Below, piece after piece: positions 25,707 through 34,586 of a DNA stretch of 44,564 bases. Both the position numbers and the translations under genes were made by a program. Position 1 is the stretch's first letter; the number at the start of each line of letters is the position of its first letter. This DNA comes from Opitutaceae bacterium (lineage in GTDB: Bacteria; Verrucomicrobiota; Verrucomicrobiia; Opitutales; Opitutaceae), in the NCBI GenBank assembly GCA_005792355.1, contig SXSC01000047.1, positions 1 to 44,564 on the forward strand, in the 5' to 3' direction. The notes under the pieces are model-generated. The model was not told the origin of the DNA. It saw nothing but the letters and a program-made list of their open reading frames with translations, and made no database searches.

Positions 25707-26510
25707 CTACCGCGCGGCGATCACGGCCCGCATAAACCGCTCAACGCGTCGTGCGTCCACCGCGCCCGACCAGTGGCCGCCGCGCTTGAATTCCGATCCA
25801 ACGATGACGCCGTCGGCCTCGGCCAGAAAGGCCGCGACGTTGGCGGCGGTCACACCCGAACCGAGCAGCACCGGCAGCCGGGTGGCGGCCTTCACCGTCC
25901 GAACATCATCGGCGCGCGGCGCGTCACCCGTCACGGCGCCAGTGACAATCACCGCGTCACCCCGCATGAACTCGACGGCATGCGCCGTCGCACCAATGTC
26001 GACGTCCGCGGTGATGGCGTGCGAGCTGTGTTTCTTTTTCACGTCGGCCCAGATCTGGACGTGCTTCGCCCCAATGGCGCGTCGGAAGCGCAGCAACTCG
26101 GCGGCAGAGGATTGAATCAAGCCCTCGTCGGCGACGTGGGCGAAGGCGAAACCCTCGGCGCGCACGAAGTCGAGCCCCGCGGCGTGCGCCACCGCGACGG
26201 CCTCGAGATTGGCCGCAGCGAGGATCTGGACGCCACACGGGAGCTGGATCGACTCCTTGACCGCACGCGCCACGACCGTCATCGCCGCCACGATTTCCGG
26301 GCCGGCGCGGCCGCGGACGTAAGGCGTATCGTGCATGTTTTCCAGCATCACGCCGTCGACCCCGGCCTCGCGGTAGATCTTTGCCTCGCGGACGGCCTGC
26401 GTCTCGAGTTCCCGCAAAGGGCGCGAGCTGGCGGGCGTACCAGGCAGCGCGCCGACGTGAATCATCGCGATGACCCGATGGTGCGAACGAAATGAGGCGA
26501 GAGCGGGCAC
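25707..26510 (-). CDS. BtpA/SgcQ family protein
   Basis: About 267 residues, a TIM-barrel family named for BtpA (photosystem I biogenesis in cyanobacteria) and SgcQ. Typical stretches are VIAMIHVGALPGTPASSRPL, EAGVDGVMLENMHDTPYVRG, CGVQILAAANLEAVAVAHAA, FVRAEGFAFAHVADEGLIQ and GSGVTAANVAAFLAEADGVI. Its role in non-photosynthetic bacteria is unknown; a sugar-related metabolic role is sometimes supposed. The start is uncertain: GTG at 26510 gives the usual short lead-in, ATG at 26465 is the next choice. The frame stays open upstream to 26711 but that stretch is occupied by a repeat element. Confidence 0.82.
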   Translation of the reverse strand: MPALASFRSHHRVIAMIHVGALPGTPASSRPLRELETQAVREAKIYREAGVDGVMLENMHDTPYVRGRAGPEIVAAMTVVARAVKESIQLPCGVQILAAANLEAVAVAHAAGLDFVRAEGFAFAHVADEGLIQSSAAELLRFRRAIGAKHVQIWADVKKKHSSHAITADVDIGATAHAVEFMRGDAVIVTGAVTGDAPRADDVRTVKAATRLPVLLGSGVTAANVAAFLAEADGVIVGSEFKRGGHWSGAVDARRVERFMRAVIAAR

Positions 26511-26541
26511 GTTGAGGCTCAGCTGAAACGAGGCAATGCGC

Positions 26542-26617
26542 GGTGGAGCCCGTTGTCCCCAACGAGCTGATTTGAGAGCGGGCGGCTCAAAACCCGATGA
26601 GGACATCGGGTTCCACC
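26542..26617. repeat. Interspersed repeat, copy B (full element)
   Basis: 76 bases bounded by GGTGG and CCACC. The left part matches copy A (2496-2543) at 42 of 48 positions and holds an internal hairpin (CGTTG...CAACG); the right part is a perfect 9-bp hairpin (26591-26599 with 26604-26612) shared with copy C (12411-12432). It lies between galE and the BtpA-like gene. Confidence 0.75.
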
Positions 26618-26671
26618 TTTCAGTGGTTTCGTTTTCCGGGAAAAAATGCACATCGGCTGAAGAGACACGAC

Positions 26672-27664
26672 TCAGCGATCGCCGAAGCCGTTCGGGTGCG
26701 ACGAATGCCACTTCCAGGCGGTTGCCACGATGGAATCGATGTCGGGGAAGCGCACCTGCCAGCCGAGTTCGCGCTGGGCCTTCGTCGAGTCGGCAAACAG
26801 CGCGGGCGGATCGCCCGGCCGGCGCGGGCTTTCGAGCAGGGTGATGGGCCTTCCGGTGGCTTTTTCGATCGCGCGGATCACTGCGCGATTCGACGTGGGT
26901 TTTCCGGTGCCAAGATTGTAGAACAGCTGCGCCCCCGGAGCATTCAGCCGGTCAAAGGCGGCGATGTGCGCCCGGCTGAGATCGTCGACGTGGACATAGT
27001 CGCGCAGGCACGTGCCGTCGGGAGTAGGGTAGTCGGTGCCGAACAGCTGGAGCCGCGGCCGCTTGCCGACAGCGACGTCGATGGCGACCGGGATGAGGTG
27101 GGTTTCCGGCGAATGATCTTCGCCGATCGCACCATCCTCGGAGGCTCCGGCGGCGTTGAAGTAGCGAAACACGGCAAAGCTGAGGCCGTTCGCGTGGGCG
27201 AGGGCCTTGAGCGCCTGCTCGATGTCGAGTTTGGTCTGGCCGTAAGGGTTGATGGGGGCCTGGGGTAGATTTTCGTGAATCGGCAGGGTCGCGGGCACCC
27301 CAAAGGTCGCGCACGTGGACGAAAAAACGAACTTCTTCACCCCGGCGTCGACCATCGCGTTTAGCAGGTGCAGCGTCGCGACCACGTTGTTGAAGTAGTA
27401 TTTGAGCGGCGCGGTGACCGACTCCCCGACGTAACAATAGGCGGCGAAGTGCATCACGACGTCGATTTTCTCCTGCCGCAGGACCGCACCGACGAAGGCC
27501 TCGTCGCCGAGATTGCCTTCGTGGAGCGTGATCCCGGCCGGAATCGCGGCGCGATGGCCATAAACCAGGTTGTCGAGCACGACCGGGCGATGACCGGCGG
27601 CCAGCAGCTGGCGGACGCAATGGCTGCCAATGTAACCGGCTCCTCCGACGACAAGTACGTTCAT
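26672..27664 (-). CDS. galE: UDP-glucose 4-epimerase
   Basis: Interconverts UDP-glucose and UDP-galactose using bound NAD. 330 residues, an extended SDR: Rossmann motif VVGGAGYIGSHCVRQL (residues 5-20), HFAAYCYVGESV, FSSTCATFGVP where the catalytic Ser/Thr lies, and the catalytic pair Tyr141/Lys145 in NPYGQTKLDIE. FRYFNAAGASEDG and GTCLRDYVHVDDLSRAH are typical of GalE. Start ATG at 27664 (NVLVVGGAG). Divergent from the ketosynthase gene with a 61-base gap, so their promoters must overlap. Confidence 0.93.
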   Translation of the reverse strand: MNVLVVGGAGYIGSHCVRQLLAAGHRPVVLDNLVYGHRAAIPAGITLHEGNLGDEAFVGAVLRQEKIDVVMHFAAYCYVGESVTAPLKYYFNNVVATLHLLNAMVDAGVKKFVFSSTCATFGVPATLPIHENLPQAPINPYGQTKLDIEQALKALAHANGLSFAVFRYFNAAGASEDGAIGEDHSPETHLIPVAIDVAVGKRPRLQLFGTDYPTPDGTCLRDYVHVDDLSRAHIAAFDRLNAPGAQLFYNLGTGKPTSNRAVIRAIEKATGRPITLLESPRRPGDPPALFADSTKAQRELGWQVRFPDIDSIVATAWKWHSSHPNGFGDR

Positions 27665-27725
27665 GGAAGCGAGCGTTGTATTGCTTTCCACGGGTTGATG
27701 GCTAGCGATTTCCGTTTACACCTGA

Positions 27726-28964
27726 ATGAAGCACGCGCGCGTCGTCATCACTGGAGTCGGTCTGGCTGCCCCGAACGGCAATTCCCTGCCCGAATTCCGG
27801 CAAAATCTGCTGAACGGGGTCGCTGGCATTGAGCGCATCGAAATCCGCTACATGGGCCCGCAGCTGGCCGGCGTTTGCCATTTCGATCCGCTGAAGTACC
27901 AAAAGAAGAAGGAAATTCGCGTCGGCACGCGGGCCGGCAGCATTTCCATCTACTGCGCCCGCGAGGCGCTGGCCGACAGCAAGGTGAACTTCGAGGCCAT
28001 GGCCAAGGATCGCGTCGGAATTTACATCGGCTGCACCGAGCACGGCAACGTCGAGACTGAGAACGAAATTTTCAATATCTCGAAGTTCAACTACGACACG
28101 AAATTCTGGTCGCACTACCACAACCCGCGCACGGTCGCGAACAACCCCGCCGGTGAAACCTCGCTCAATCTCGGCATCACCGGTCCCGCCTACACGATTG
28201 GCGCCGCCTGTGCGGCCGGCAACATGGGCTTGGTCCACGCCACTCAGATGCTGCGCCTCGGTGAGGTGGACTTCGCCATCTGCGGCGGTGTGAGCGAGAG
28301 CATTCACACCTTCGGCATTTTCGCGGGCTTCAAGTCGCAAAACGCGCTCGCCACTCATGCGGAGCCCGGCAAGGCGTCGCGGCCGTTTGACCTGGCCCGC
28401 AACGGCATCGTCATCGCCGAGGGCGGCTGCCTTTACACGCTTGAGCGGCTCGAGGACGCCCAGGCTCGGGGCGCCAGAATCTACGCGGAGATTGCCGGTT
28501 ATCACGTCAATAGCGACGCCAGCGACTACGTGCTGCCCAATCCCGTGCGACAGGCCGAATGCGTCCGGGCGGCGCTGCACCGCGCAGGCCTGGCGCCGCA
28601 GGATATCCACATCGTCAACACCCACGCCACCGCCACGCCGCTGGGGGACATCCAGGAATGCGAGGCCATCCGGGCGGTGTTTGGCGCAGGCTGCCCCGAG
28701 ACGAACATCAACAACACGAAGAGCTTCATCGGACATGCGATGGGGGCGGCGGGCGCCCTCGAACTGGCGGGCAACCTTCCGTCGTTCGACGATCTCGTTG
28801 TGCACCCCACAATCAACGTCGACCACCTCGATCCGCTTTGCGCCCTGCCGGGCCTGGTGCTCAATCAACCGCGCCCGGCCGCCCGGGTGGATACGATCCT
28901 GAATAATTCGTTCGGCATGCTGGGGATAAATTCCACGTTGATTGTTCGCCGGTTTGTCCCCTAA
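27726..28964 (+). CDS. FabF-like beta-ketoacyl-ACP synthase (first gene of lipid locus)
   Basis: A condensing enzyme of 412 residues that extends acyl chains with malonyl-ACP. The Cys-His-His active site is complete: Cys162 in TIGAACAAGNMGLV, His300 in VNTHATATPLGD, Lys332 and His337 in NNTKSFIGHAMGAAGALE. It differs from housekeeping FabF, for example at TKFWSHYHNPRTVANNPAGE and in the Cys motif, so it is likely a dedicated secondary synthase. An ACP gene follows after 16 bases. It opens the co-directional series that runs to oleB at 37900. Confidence 0.92.
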   Translation: MKHARVVITGVGLAAPNGNSLPEFRQNLLNGVAGIERIEIRYMGPQLAGVCHFDPLKYQKKKEIRVGTRAGSISIYCAREALADSKVNFEAMAKDRVGIYIGCTEHGNVETENEIFNISKFNYDTKFWSHYHNPRTVANNPAGETSLNLGITGPAYTIGAACAAGNMGLVHATQMLRLGEVDFAICGGVSESIHTFGIFAGFKSQNALATHAEPGKASRPFDLARNGIVIAEGGCLYTLERLEDAQARGARIYAEIAGYHVNSDASDYVLPNPVRQAECVRAALHRAGLAPQDIHIVNTHATATPLGDIQECEAIRAVFGAGCPETNINNTKSFIGHAMGAAGALELAGNLPSFDDLVVHPTINVDHLDPLCALPGLVLNQPRPAARVDTILNNSFGMLGINSTLIVRRFVP

Positions 28965-28980
28965 TTCGCCGCAACTGACC

Positions 28981-29244
28981 ATGACCAAAGAAGAATGCAA
29001 GCAGGCGGTGCTCGAGATCATCGCGGACATCGCACCCGATGAAGATTTGACCAACGTCAAACCCGACGTTCGCCTGCGCGACCAGCTGCAGCTCGATAGC
29101 ATGGACTTTCTCGACATCGTCATGGAACTCCGCAAGCGCCACAGCATCGAGGTGCCGGAGGCGGACTACCTGCAACTCGCCTCGTTGGACAGCTGTGCGG
29201 AGTACCTGACGCCGAAGTTCAACGCGCTCCCCGCCAAGGGTTGA
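28981..29244 (+). CDS. Acyl carrier protein
   Basis: 87 residues with the phosphopantetheine site Ser40 in LQLDSMDFLDIVMEL, a four-helix ACP pattern and an acidic composition. It differs from housekeeping AcpP (DSMD rather than DSLD, and SIEVPEADYLQLASLDSCAE in the second half), so it is probably dedicated to the neighbouring ketosynthase. Start ATG 28981; no Shine-Dalgarno is visible, and spacing from the synthase is 16 bases. Confidence 0.92.
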   Translation: MTKEECKQAVLEIIADIAPDEDLTNVKPDVRLRDQLQLDSMDFLDIVMELRKRHSIEVPEADYLQLASLDSCAEYLTPKFNALPAKG

Positions 29245-29481
29245 TGCCGCCGCGCCGTGCGAAACCGGGCCGGGGATAATCAGCCCGGAAATCCGATCGG
29301 GATGCCCCTCGATCGGCGACCACTCTGCCGGGATGTGAATCGTTCCGGCAGAGGCCGGTCCCGCTTTGCTGCGACCATGATTTCGACGGTTTGAAATTCC
29401 GGAATTTCGGATGCCGATGCCCGATTTCAAGATTTCCCAATCCCCTCGGTCACGCTCTCGGACTGCGGGACGGCCTAACCC
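29245..29481. other. 237-base gap with several hairpins inside the lipid locus
   Basis: No gene seen. It holds a perfect 9-bp hairpin CTCTGCCGG / CCGGCAGAG (29323-29331 with 29345-29353), a perfect 16-base palindrome GAAATTCCGGAATTTC (29393-29408), and a CCGATCG / CGATCGG pair. The gap separates the ACP from the first CrtI-like gene and may hold a terminator, attenuator or promoter. Confidence 0.5.
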
Positions 29482-30921
29482 ATGAACTCCCGTTCCCACT
29501 ACGACGTCGTGATCATCGGCGCGGGCATGGCGGGCCTCGCCGCCGGCATCCGGCTGGCCCATTTCGGCCGGAGCGTCTGCATTTTCGAGCGCCACAACGC
29601 CGTCGGCGGGCTCAATAGTTTTTACAGCATCGCCGGCCGGAAGTTCGATGTCGGCCTCCACGCGATGACCAACTTTGTTCGGCCGGGCGTGAAGGGCACG
29701 CCGCTCACAAAATTGCTCCGGCAATTGCGCATCGACCGCGACGAGTTTGCGCTCTGCGAGCAAAAACAGTCGCGGGTGGCCTTCGGGGCTCGCGGTGAAA
29801 CATCACTCCGCTTCACAAACGATTTTGTTGTGCTCGAGAGCGAAATCGCCGCCGCCTTCCCGGCGCAGATCGACGGTTTCCGCCGTCTGCTCGCCGCCGT
29901 GCGGGAGTTCAACGATGTCGCCCTCGACGCCAAGATCCTCTCGGCGCGCGAGGTCGTCCGCCAGCACATCACCGACCCCCTGCTGGCAGACATGCTGTTC
30001 TGTCCGCTCATGTACTATGGCAGCGCGACGGAACACGACATGGAGTTCGGACAGTTCGTGATCATGTTCAAGGCCCTGTTCCTCGAGGGCTTCGCCCGCC
30101 CCTTCGAGGGCGTGCGCCTCGTCCTGCGGGTGCTGCTGGAAAAATACCGGGCCGCCGGTGGGGAACGCCGGATGAAGTGCGGGGTGAAAAGCATTGTCGC
30201 CCGGGACGGTCGCGCGGGTGCCGTGGTACTCGACGACGGAAGCGAAATCACCGCGGACCACATTATTTCCTCCGCCGGCGCGCCGGAGACCGAGCGGCTA
30301 ATCGAACCGTCGGGCGCCGCGCCGACCCGTGGCACCCCGCCCGGCCGGCTGTCGTTCGTCGAGACGATTTCCATCCTCGACTGTCAACCCGCCGATCTGG
30401 GCTGGGGCAGCGACACGATCATCTTTTTCAACGACAGCGCCCGTTTCGACTACGCGCGTCCAACCGCCGCCGTCGATCCCCGGAGCGGGGTGATCTGCCT
30501 GCCCAATAATTTCAACTACGGCGCCGAGGGCACGCTGGCCGAGGGCATCGTACGGGTGACCTGCCTGGCCAACTACGATCGCTGGGCCGCCTTCCCGGAG
30601 GACGAATACCTGGCCGGGAAGCGACACTGGTTCGCCGAAGTGCAACGCAGTGCGCAGCGGTTTCTCCCGCCGCTGCCGTCGCCAGAACGCTTCGCCCGCG
30701 CCGTGGTGACGACGGATATGTTCACTCCGCGAACGATCACTCGTTTCACGGGGCACTTGGCGGGCGCCATCTACGGTGCCGCCAGCAAGAACCGCCAGGG
30801 GCGCACGGCTCTGGCGAATCTCTATTTGTGCGGTACCGACCAGGGTTTTCTGGGCATTGTCGGCGCGATGCTCAGCGGGATTTCGATGGCGAACTACCAC
30901 ATCCTCCAAAAAGGCGGTTGA
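29482..30921 (+). CDS. CrtI-like FAD-dependent oxidoreductase (phytoene desaturase family), copy 1
   Basis: A 479-residue flavoprotein with the N-terminal dinucleotide motif YDVVIIGAGMAGLAAGIRLA (GAGMAG at 13-18), ending ERHNAVGG, and a C-terminal FAD signature LYLCGTDQGFLGIVGAMLSG. These define the carotenoid desaturase/isomerase/saturase fold. Such enzymes insert, remove or isomerise double bonds in long hydrophobic chains. No carotenoid genes (crtB, crtE) are present nearby; the neighbours are fatty acid enzymes, so the substrate is probably an acyl chain or its product. Start ATG 29482. It is only distantly like the second copy at 33132. Confidence 0.88.
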   Translation: MNSRSHYDVVIIGAGMAGLAAGIRLAHFGRSVCIFERHNAVGGLNSFYSIAGRKFDVGLHAMTNFVRPGVKGTPLTKLLRQLRIDRDEFALCEQKQSRVAFGARGETSLRFTNDFVVLESEIAAAFPAQIDGFRRLLAAVREFNDVALDAKILSAREVVRQHITDPLLADMLFCPLMYYGSATEHDMEFGQFVIMFKALFLEGFARPFEGVRLVLRVLLEKYRAAGGERRMKCGVKSIVARDGRAGAVVLDDGSEITADHIISSAGAPETERLIEPSGAAPTRGTPPGRLSFVETISILDCQPADLGWGSDTIIFFNDSARFDYARPTAAVDPRSGVICLPNNFNYGAEGTLAEGIVRVTCLANYDRWAAFPEDEYLAGKRHWFAEVQRSAQRFLPPLPSPERFARAVVTTDMFTPRTITRFTGHLAGAIYGAASKNRQGRTALANLYLCGTDQGFLGIVGAMLSGISMANYHILQKGG

Positions 30922-30992
30922 GGGTTCCGGGAGGGTTCTTGCCAACGCCGAAGCCGTGGCAAATCCTCGCGGCCCATTGTTCTCGCCCACCC

Positions 30993-32522
30993 ATGAACCT
31001 CGAATCGTATTTCGCCCCGTTTCGCGCCAACATCAGCGGGATTGACCAGGACTTTGAGTCCCCATTCGGCCGGCAGCGCATCGTCTATGCCGACTGGACC
31101 GCGAGCGGGCGCATGTTTGGCCCGATTGAGAAGATGATGAGCGAGGAAATCGCGCCCTTCGTGGGCAACACGCACACCGAGACCTCGATCACCGGCACCA
31201 CGATGACGCACGCCTACCACAAGGCTCTCCAGGTCATCAAGGAACACGTCCACGCCTCCGCCGCCGACGCCATCATCTGCTACGGCTCCGGCATGACGGC
31301 GGTCGCGAACAAGTTTCAACGCATCCTCGGCCTGCGCGTGCATGAAAAATTCCGGGACCAGGTCCGCGTGCCGGAGGCCGAGCGTCCCATCGTGTTTATC
31401 ACGCACATGGAGCATCACTCGAACCAGACGTCGTGGATTGAGTCCGTCGCCGAGGTTCGCGTGATCAATTCCGATCCCGACGGTCTTGTCGACCTCGCGC
31501 ATCTCGCGGCGTTGCTGGTGCACTACCGCGACCGCCCGGTTAAGATCGCCGCCGTCACGAGCTGTTCCAATGTCACCGGCATCCTCACCCCGTACCACGC
31601 GATCGCCGGCCTCCTGCACCGGGCCGGCGGGGTGTGTTTCGTGGACTTCGCGGCGAGCGCGCCCTACATCCCGATCGACATGCACCCGGCGACGCGGCCC
31701 GACGAGTATCTCGATGCGATCTATTTCTCACCGCACAAGTTTCTCGGCGGCCCGGGCACGAGCGGCGTGCTCGTGTTCAACAAGAAACTCTATCACAACC
31801 GCGTTCCGGACAACCCCGGCGGCGGCACCGTCGACTGGACCAATCCGTGGGGCGGGCACAAATATTTCGACGACATCGAGGCCCGCGAGGACGGTGGCAC
31901 GCCCGGCTTTACGCAGGCCATCCGCATCGCCCTCTGTGTGCGCCTCAAGGAAGCGATGGGCGTGGAAAATATTCTCCGCCGCGAGCACGAGCTTCTTGAC
32001 CTCATGTGGGACCGGCTCGCGGCGATTCCCGGTCTGCATCTGCTCGCCGACCAGCATCGCGACCGCCTCGGCATCCTGTCTTTCTACATCGACGACCTGC
32101 ATTACAACCTCGCCGTCCGCCTGCTCAACGACCGCTACGGCATCCAGGTCCGCGGCGGCTGCTCGTGCGCCGGAACGTACGGACATCACCTGCTGCACGT
32201 CTCGCGCGAAAAATCCAAGTCAATCACCGACCGCATCGACGCCGGCGACAAAACCGACAAGCCCGGCTGGGTCCGCCTTTCGCTCCACCCGACGACGACC
32301 GACGCCGAGGCGCGACTGATCGTCGACGCGATCGCCGCGCTCGCCGGCCAGCACCGCGAGTGGGCGGCGGATTATACCTACAGTCCGCAGACAAATGAAT
32401 TTACCCATCGCATCGAAACCGGCGCCGTCGGTCGTCGCGTGCAGGCGTGGTTCGATGAGTTCGGTCGGAAAGGCGTCATCGCGACCCGCTGGGAACCGAT
32501 GGGGCTCGGTTACGAGATTTAG
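30993..32522 (+). CDS. Class V PLP-dependent enzyme, cysteine desulfurase-like
   Basis: 509 residues, fold type I. The PLP lysine is Lys249 (YFSPHKFLGGPGTSGVLVF), the pyridine-binding Asp is Asp218 (VCFVDFAASAPYIPID), and the ring-stacking His is in THMEHHSNQTSWIE (138-151). RGGCSCAGTYGHH (387-399) puts Cys390/Cys392 where SufS-type desulfurases have their persulfide Cys. It is some 100 residues longer than SufS, with an extra C-terminal domain (EFTHRIETGAVGRRVQAWFD). Related proteins are annotated only as class V aminotransferase or selenocysteine lyase-like. Its position inside a fatty acid locus is unexpected; it follows the CrtI-like gene by 71 bases. Start ATG 30993; the open frame begins earlier but inside the preceding gene. 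Confidence 0.85.
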   Translation: MNLESYFAPFRANISGIDQDFESPFGRQRIVYADWTASGRMFGPIEKMMSEEIAPFVGNTHTETSITGTTMTHAYHKALQVIKEHVHASAADAIICYGSGMTAVANKFQRILGLRVHEKFRDQVRVPEAERPIVFITHMEHHSNQTSWIESVAEVRVINSDPDGLVDLAHLAALLVHYRDRPVKIAAVTSCSNVTGILTPYHAIAGLLHRAGGVCFVDFAASAPYIPIDMHPATRPDEYLDAIYFSPHKFLGGPGTSGVLVFNKKLYHNRVPDNPGGGTVDWTNPWGGHKYFDDIEAREDGGTPGFTQAIRIALCVRLKEAMGVENILRREHELLDLMWDRLAAIPGLHLLADQHRDRLGILSFYIDDLHYNLAVRLLNDRYGIQVRGGCSCAGTYGHHLLHVSREKSKSITDRIDAGDKTDKPGWVRLSLHPTTTDAEARLIVDAIAALAGQHREWAADYTYSPQTNEFTHRIETGAVGRRVQAWFDEFGRKGVIATRWEPMGLGYEI

Positions 32523-32797
32523 CCCACATAAATCGCGCCGCGGCTCAGGGCCGCAACCAACCTCAACCCCCAATCTGTTTACACCGCAGAGACCCAATCG
32601 TTCGGCTTGGTTGGGGCTTGGGACCAAACCACCAATCCTTTGGGCAAAAAAAGGAAGGACCTCGGGCCTTCGTTCCCCAGGTTGGCTTACCCAAAGAATT
32701 TTGTGCGCATCGTTTCTGAGTGTGCAATGGACCCGCCTCCGCCAGACCTACGGCGGGCAGGCACGAATCGGCTCCCATCATTATTTCCTGGTCCGGC
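32523..32797. other. Repeat-like spacer within the lipid locus
   Basis: No gene. Contains CTTTGGG...CCCAAAG inverted arms around a purine-rich stretch, and the GC-rich hairpin CCGCC/GGCGG near 32745 with GCCAGACCTACGGCGGGCAG, related to the motif near 18713. It looks like inserted dispersed repeat sequence between the PLP enzyme and the TPR remnant. Confidence 0.45.
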
Positions 32798-33085
32798 ATG
32801 GCGGCCCCCGGATCAGGCACTGCGGAGGGACGAGCCCATGCCCGGGAGCTGCTTCGAAAATTGGAGCAGTTGCGCCAAACGCGCTATGTTTCGCCCGATG
32901 AGTTCGCGGTCATCGATGCCGCGCTGAACGAGCGCGATCAGGCCTTCGAGCAACTCGAGAAGCGCTACCAGGAACGCAGCTACTTGATGCTCTATCTCAC
33001 GGTGGCCAAGCAGCTGGATAATTTGCGCGCCGATCCCCGATTCCAGGTGCTCTATGACAAGATGAACTTCAACCTGCCGCGATAA
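32798..33085 (+). pseudogene. C-terminal remnant of a TPR-containing regulator
   Basis: A 95-residue frame whose conserved part reads LLRKLEQLRQTRYVSPDEFA, ALNERDQAFEQLEKRYQERS, and LDNLRADPRFQVLYDKM. This is the typical tail of TPR proteins fused to CadC-like winged helix or serine/threonine kinase domains (YVSP...A.LGE.D.AF..LE.AY.ERS...L.V.P..D.LR.DPRF..L). The regulator's front part is missing; upstream sequence is repeat-like. Probably a relic, although a short standalone protein cannot be excluded. A longer frame from a GTG at 32720 exists. Confidence 0.5.
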
Positions 33086-33131
33086 AGTCTGAGTTGGCAA
33101 TCGGCGGGGGAGTGCCCACCGTGATCCGTTC

Positions 33132-34583
33132 ATGGCTTACGACTGGCTCAAAGGTGTCGCCGACGAATATGATGTGATCGTCATCGGCAGTGGCTTGGGC
33201 GGCCTCACGGGCGCCAACGTGCTCGCGAAGGCCGGCCACCGCGTGCTGCTGCTCGAACACCATTACCAGTTTGGCGGGCTGGCCACGTGGTTCACGCGCA
33301 AGGGCGGCCATATTTTCGACATTTCGCTCCACGGCTTTCCCATCGGCATGATCAAATCGTGCCGCAAATACTGGACGAGGGAAATCGCCGACGCGATCGT
33401 GCCCTTGAAGGACATCCGGTTTGTGAACCCGCAGATGGATGTCTGGACGACGTTCACGCGCGAGGACTACACGCGGGTGCTGGTCGAGAAATTCCACCTC
33501 GACCGCGCGCACGTGGAGAAATTCTACGACTACCTCCGGGCGATGAATTTCTACGATAACAACCCGGAAACAACCGGCGAGATGCTCGAGCGCTTTTTCC
33601 CGGGCCGGGACGACGTGAAGCGCCTGCTGATGGAACCGATCGCCTACGCCAACGGCTCCACGCTCGATGACCCGGCGATCACGTACGGGATCGTCTTTTC
33701 CAATTTCATGGGCGCCGGCGTCTATACGTTTCGGGGCGGGTCCGATTTGCTGATCGCAAAAATGGCCGACGAGCTGCGACGCAACGGAGTGGAGTTGCGC
33801 AAGAAGGTGCTCGTCGATCGGATTCTGGTGGAGGAGCAGCAGGGCCGGAAAGTGGCGTGCGGCATCGTCGCCGGCAACGGGCGCGTCATCCGCGCGAAGG
33901 CGGTGCTCTCCAACGCGAACCTCAAGAACACGATCTTCCGGCTCGCGGGTCAGGAGAACTTTTCTCCGGAGTATGTCTCGGCGGCCAACGCGGTGCGGAT
34001 CAATTCGAGTTCATGCCAGGTGTACCTGGGCATCCGGAAAGGGGAGAGCATTCCGCATATCGGCGACCTCGTCTTCACGTCCGAGAATCCGCATTTCAGC
34101 AGCGAGGAATTGACGTCGTTTCGGACGACGAGCCGGACGTTTTCCGTCTACTATCCCGAGACGCGGCCGGGCTCCGACCGGTCTACGGTGGTGGTGTCGC
34201 TCAACGGCCAGTACTGCGACTGGGCGCGGCTTTCGGACGAGGAGTATGAGCGCGAGAAGCAACGCCTGATCGACGAATCGATCACCGCCCTGGAGAAATA
34301 TATCCCCGGAGTTCGCGCCCGGATCGACTGGATGGAGGCGGCGACGCCCCGGACCATCGAGCGGTACACGAAGCATTTCAGCGGCACCTCGTTTGGCACG
34401 AAGTTCGAAGGGCTCAAGGTGTCGATGGATCTGCCGGAGCAACTGCCCGGATTGTTTCACGCGGGGTCGGTGGGCATCATCATGTCCGGCTGGCTCGGCA
34501 CGATTAATTATGGTGTGATTGTCGCGAACAGGATCGACAAGGCGCTCTTCGCGCAAAAGCGTGCCGCTCCATCCGCCGCCTGA
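33132..34583 (+). CDS. CrtI-like FAD-dependent oxidoreductase, copy 2
   Basis: A 483-residue member of the phytoene desaturase/carotenoid isomerase/retinol saturase fold. FAD motif [20 protein letters not shown] (GSGLGG at 19-24), [13 protein letters not shown], and the C-terminal [20 protein letters not shown]. The middle contains [20 protein letters not shown], typical of this fold. It is only distantly similar to copy 1, so the two likely do different chemistry. The stop is 3 bases before the FabZ-like start, so both belong to one operon. Start ATG 33132. Confidence 0.88.
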   Translation: MAYDWLKGVADEYDVIVIGSGLGGLTGANVLAKAGHRVLLLEHHYQFGGLATWFTRKGGHIFDISLHGFPIGMIKSCRKYWTREIADAIVPLKDIRFVNPQMDVWTTFTREDYTRVLVEKFHLDRAHVEKFYDYLRAMNFYDNNPETTGEMLERFFPGRDDVKRLLMEPIAYANGSTLDDPAITYGIVFSNFMGAGVYTFRGGSDLLIAKMADELRRNGVELRKKVLVDRILVEEQQGRKVACGIVAGNGRVIRAKAVLSNANLKNTIFRLAGQENFSPEYVSAANAVRINSSSCQVYLGIRKGESIPHIGDLVFTSENPHFSSEELTSFRTTSRTFSVYYPETRPGSDRSTVVVSLNGQYCDWARLSDEEYEREKQRLIDESITALEKYIPGVRARIDWMEAATPRTIERYTKHFSGTSFGTKFEGLKVSMDLPEQLPGLFHAGSVGIIMSGWLGTINYGVIVANRIDKALFAQKRAAPSAA

Positions 34584-34586
34584 TTT

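Noticed and set aside
27702..29147. 481-codon minus-strand frame opposite the ketosynthase and ACP
   Set aside because: The opposite strand encodes a ketosynthase and ACP with complete active sites; this frame has no recognisable motif.
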